15,853 nt of DNA, from positions 1 through 15,853 of the forward strand of contig DAIOCL010000058.1 of NCBI GenBank assembly GCA_036747335.1. The letters are read 5' to 3'. This DNA is from UBA4660 sp002405435 (lineage in GTDB: Bacteria; Bacteroidota; Bacteroidia; Flavobacteriales_D; Sanyastnellaceae). How positions within the stretch are numbered: position 1 is the stretch's first letter; every line of letters starts with the position of its first letter. Under the pieces are notes generated by a model. The model worked only from the letters and a program-made list of their open reading frames with translations. It ran no database searches and was not told the origin of the DNA. A program made the translations under genes and the position numbers. Below, piece after piece: positions 15,196 to 15,853 of this stretch.

Positions 15196-15853
15196 TTACA
15201 CGGCAGCCACCCCTTCCTTTCTGCAGACCTGCACGATGCGGTCTACGGTATAATCGATTTCTTCTTTGGTATTCATGCGCGAAAAGGAGAAGCGCAGGCT
15301 GGCCTGCCGGGGTTTAAGGGCGTGCAGGGCCTCGAGCACGTGTGAGCCCTTGGCTGCACCGCTGCTGCAGGCGCTTCCTCCACTGCACGCTATGCCTTCG
15401 AGATCCAGCAGGAACAACATCATGTCGGCATTGTCATGGGGCGGAAAAGTGACATTCAGCACGGTATAAAGGCTGTCTTCACTGGCCGAGTCGCCGTTGA
15501 AAACCACTTCGGGTACTTCCGCCTTCAAACGGCTGATCATGTGCTGCTTCAACGCGCGGATATGCTGCTGGTGTTCGGCGAGTTCCCGGTAGCAAAGGTC
15601 GAGGGCAGCGCCTATTCCCACGATGCCGTAGAGGTTTTCTGTACCTCCCCTTATGCCCCGCTCCTGCCCGCCTCCGATGATGTCCGGGGCGATGTGAACC
15701 GATCGGTTGATGTACATAAAACCCACGCCCTTGGGTCCGTGAAATTTATGCGCTGATGCGTTGAGGAAATGCAGGTGAACCTTCTGCAGGTCGAAGGCAT
15801 AATGCCCCATGGTTTGCACCGAATAGCAGTGAAAGCGAGCGAAGTATATCCGG
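15196..15853 (-). CDS. Cysteine desulfurase, IscS/NifS-like, C-terminal part (cut by window edge)
   Basis: The 219 visible codons are the C-terminal half to two thirds of a PLP-dependent cysteine desulfurase, which removes sulfur from cysteine for Fe-S cluster and thio-cofactor assembly in the cytoplasm. Seen: ASAHKFHGPKGVGFMYI with the PLP lysine, GGGQERGIRGGTEN, VLNVTFP, and the catalytic-cysteine loop GGSACSSGAAKGSHVLEAL. The segment closest to the edge reads ARFHCYSVQTMGHYAFDL, where homologues have FHxDxVQxxGH: the aspartate that pairs with the PLP ring nitrogen appears as Tyr (codon at 15823-15825). This may be a real change or an error near a contig end. The start is outside the window. 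The stop is 37 bases from the convergent copper enzyme stop. Confidence 0.9.
   Translation of the reverse strand, partial: RIYFARFHCYSVQTMGHYAFDLQKVHLHFLNASAHKFHGPKGVGFMYINRSVHIAPDIIGGGQERGIRGGTENLYGIVGIGAALDLCYRELAEHQQHIRALKQHMISRLKAEVPEVVFNGDSASEDSLYTVLNVTFPPHDNADMMLFLLDLEGIACSGGSACSSGAAKGSHVLEALHALKPRQASLRFSFSRMNTKEEIDYTVDRIVQVCRKEGVAAV

Noticed and set aside
15188..15203. CCGTG/CACGG hairpin between the copper enzyme and desulfurase stops as a terminator
   Set aside because: The stem is 5 base pairs, the loop includes the desulfurase stop codon, and there is no T-tract.

Overview
The window looks like chromosomal DNA of a Bacteroidota bacterium, probably close to Flavobacteriales, with an unusually high GC content for that group (roughly mid-50s percent by eye, not computed). 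The reasons are: a type IX secretion (T9SS) C-terminal sorting domain on one protein and a WxFG-type secreted protein on another; several families typical of the phylum (DUF983, a FecE/FecCD transporter of Bacteroidota style, a PurB starting MQLNTLKAISPVDGRYR); and -7 promoter boxes of the Bacteroidota form TAnnTTTG, or TAnnTTCG, ahead of most genes. Recognisable Shine-Dalgarno sites are nearly absent. No rRNA, tRNA, CRISPR array, insertion sequence or prophage was seen. Coding density is very high and no gene-free stretch exceeds about 215 bases.

Positions 1-5200 are mostly housekeeping: the N-terminal part of a secreted WxFG protein (minus, cut by the window edge), smpB (plus), a conserved helical protein of unknown function (minus), quinone-type dihydroorotate dehydrogenase pyrD (plus), an MBL-fold hydrolase (minus) and adenylosuccinate lyase purB (plus). 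Positions 5195-7006 encode an MsbA-like ABC exporter that probably reads through from purB. Next come a small DUF983 membrane protein (minus) and, diverging from it, a large radical SAM protein (plus) with a CX4CX2C cluster motif.

Positions 9839-13517 hold a complete metal-chelate or B12-type ABC importer on the minus strand: ATPase and permease overlapping by 4 bases, and a substrate-binding lipoprotein further upstream. A plus-strand gene for a small predicted outer-membrane or periplasmic protein lies between the permease and the binding protein. Diverging from the binding protein is a 510-residue secreted protein that joins a c-type haem domain, a PHM/DBH-like two-copper monooxygenase core and a T9SS sorting tail. 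The window ends inside an IscS/NifS-like cysteine desulfurase (minus).

The strongest leads are the haem-copper-T9SS fusion enzyme next to the metal-type importer, the non-canonical radical SAM cluster motif, and three genes with the same promoter-to-ATG geometry (-7 box, exactly 6 bases, ATG) that predicts leaderless mRNAs. I did not find a clearly new multi-gene defence or mobile system.
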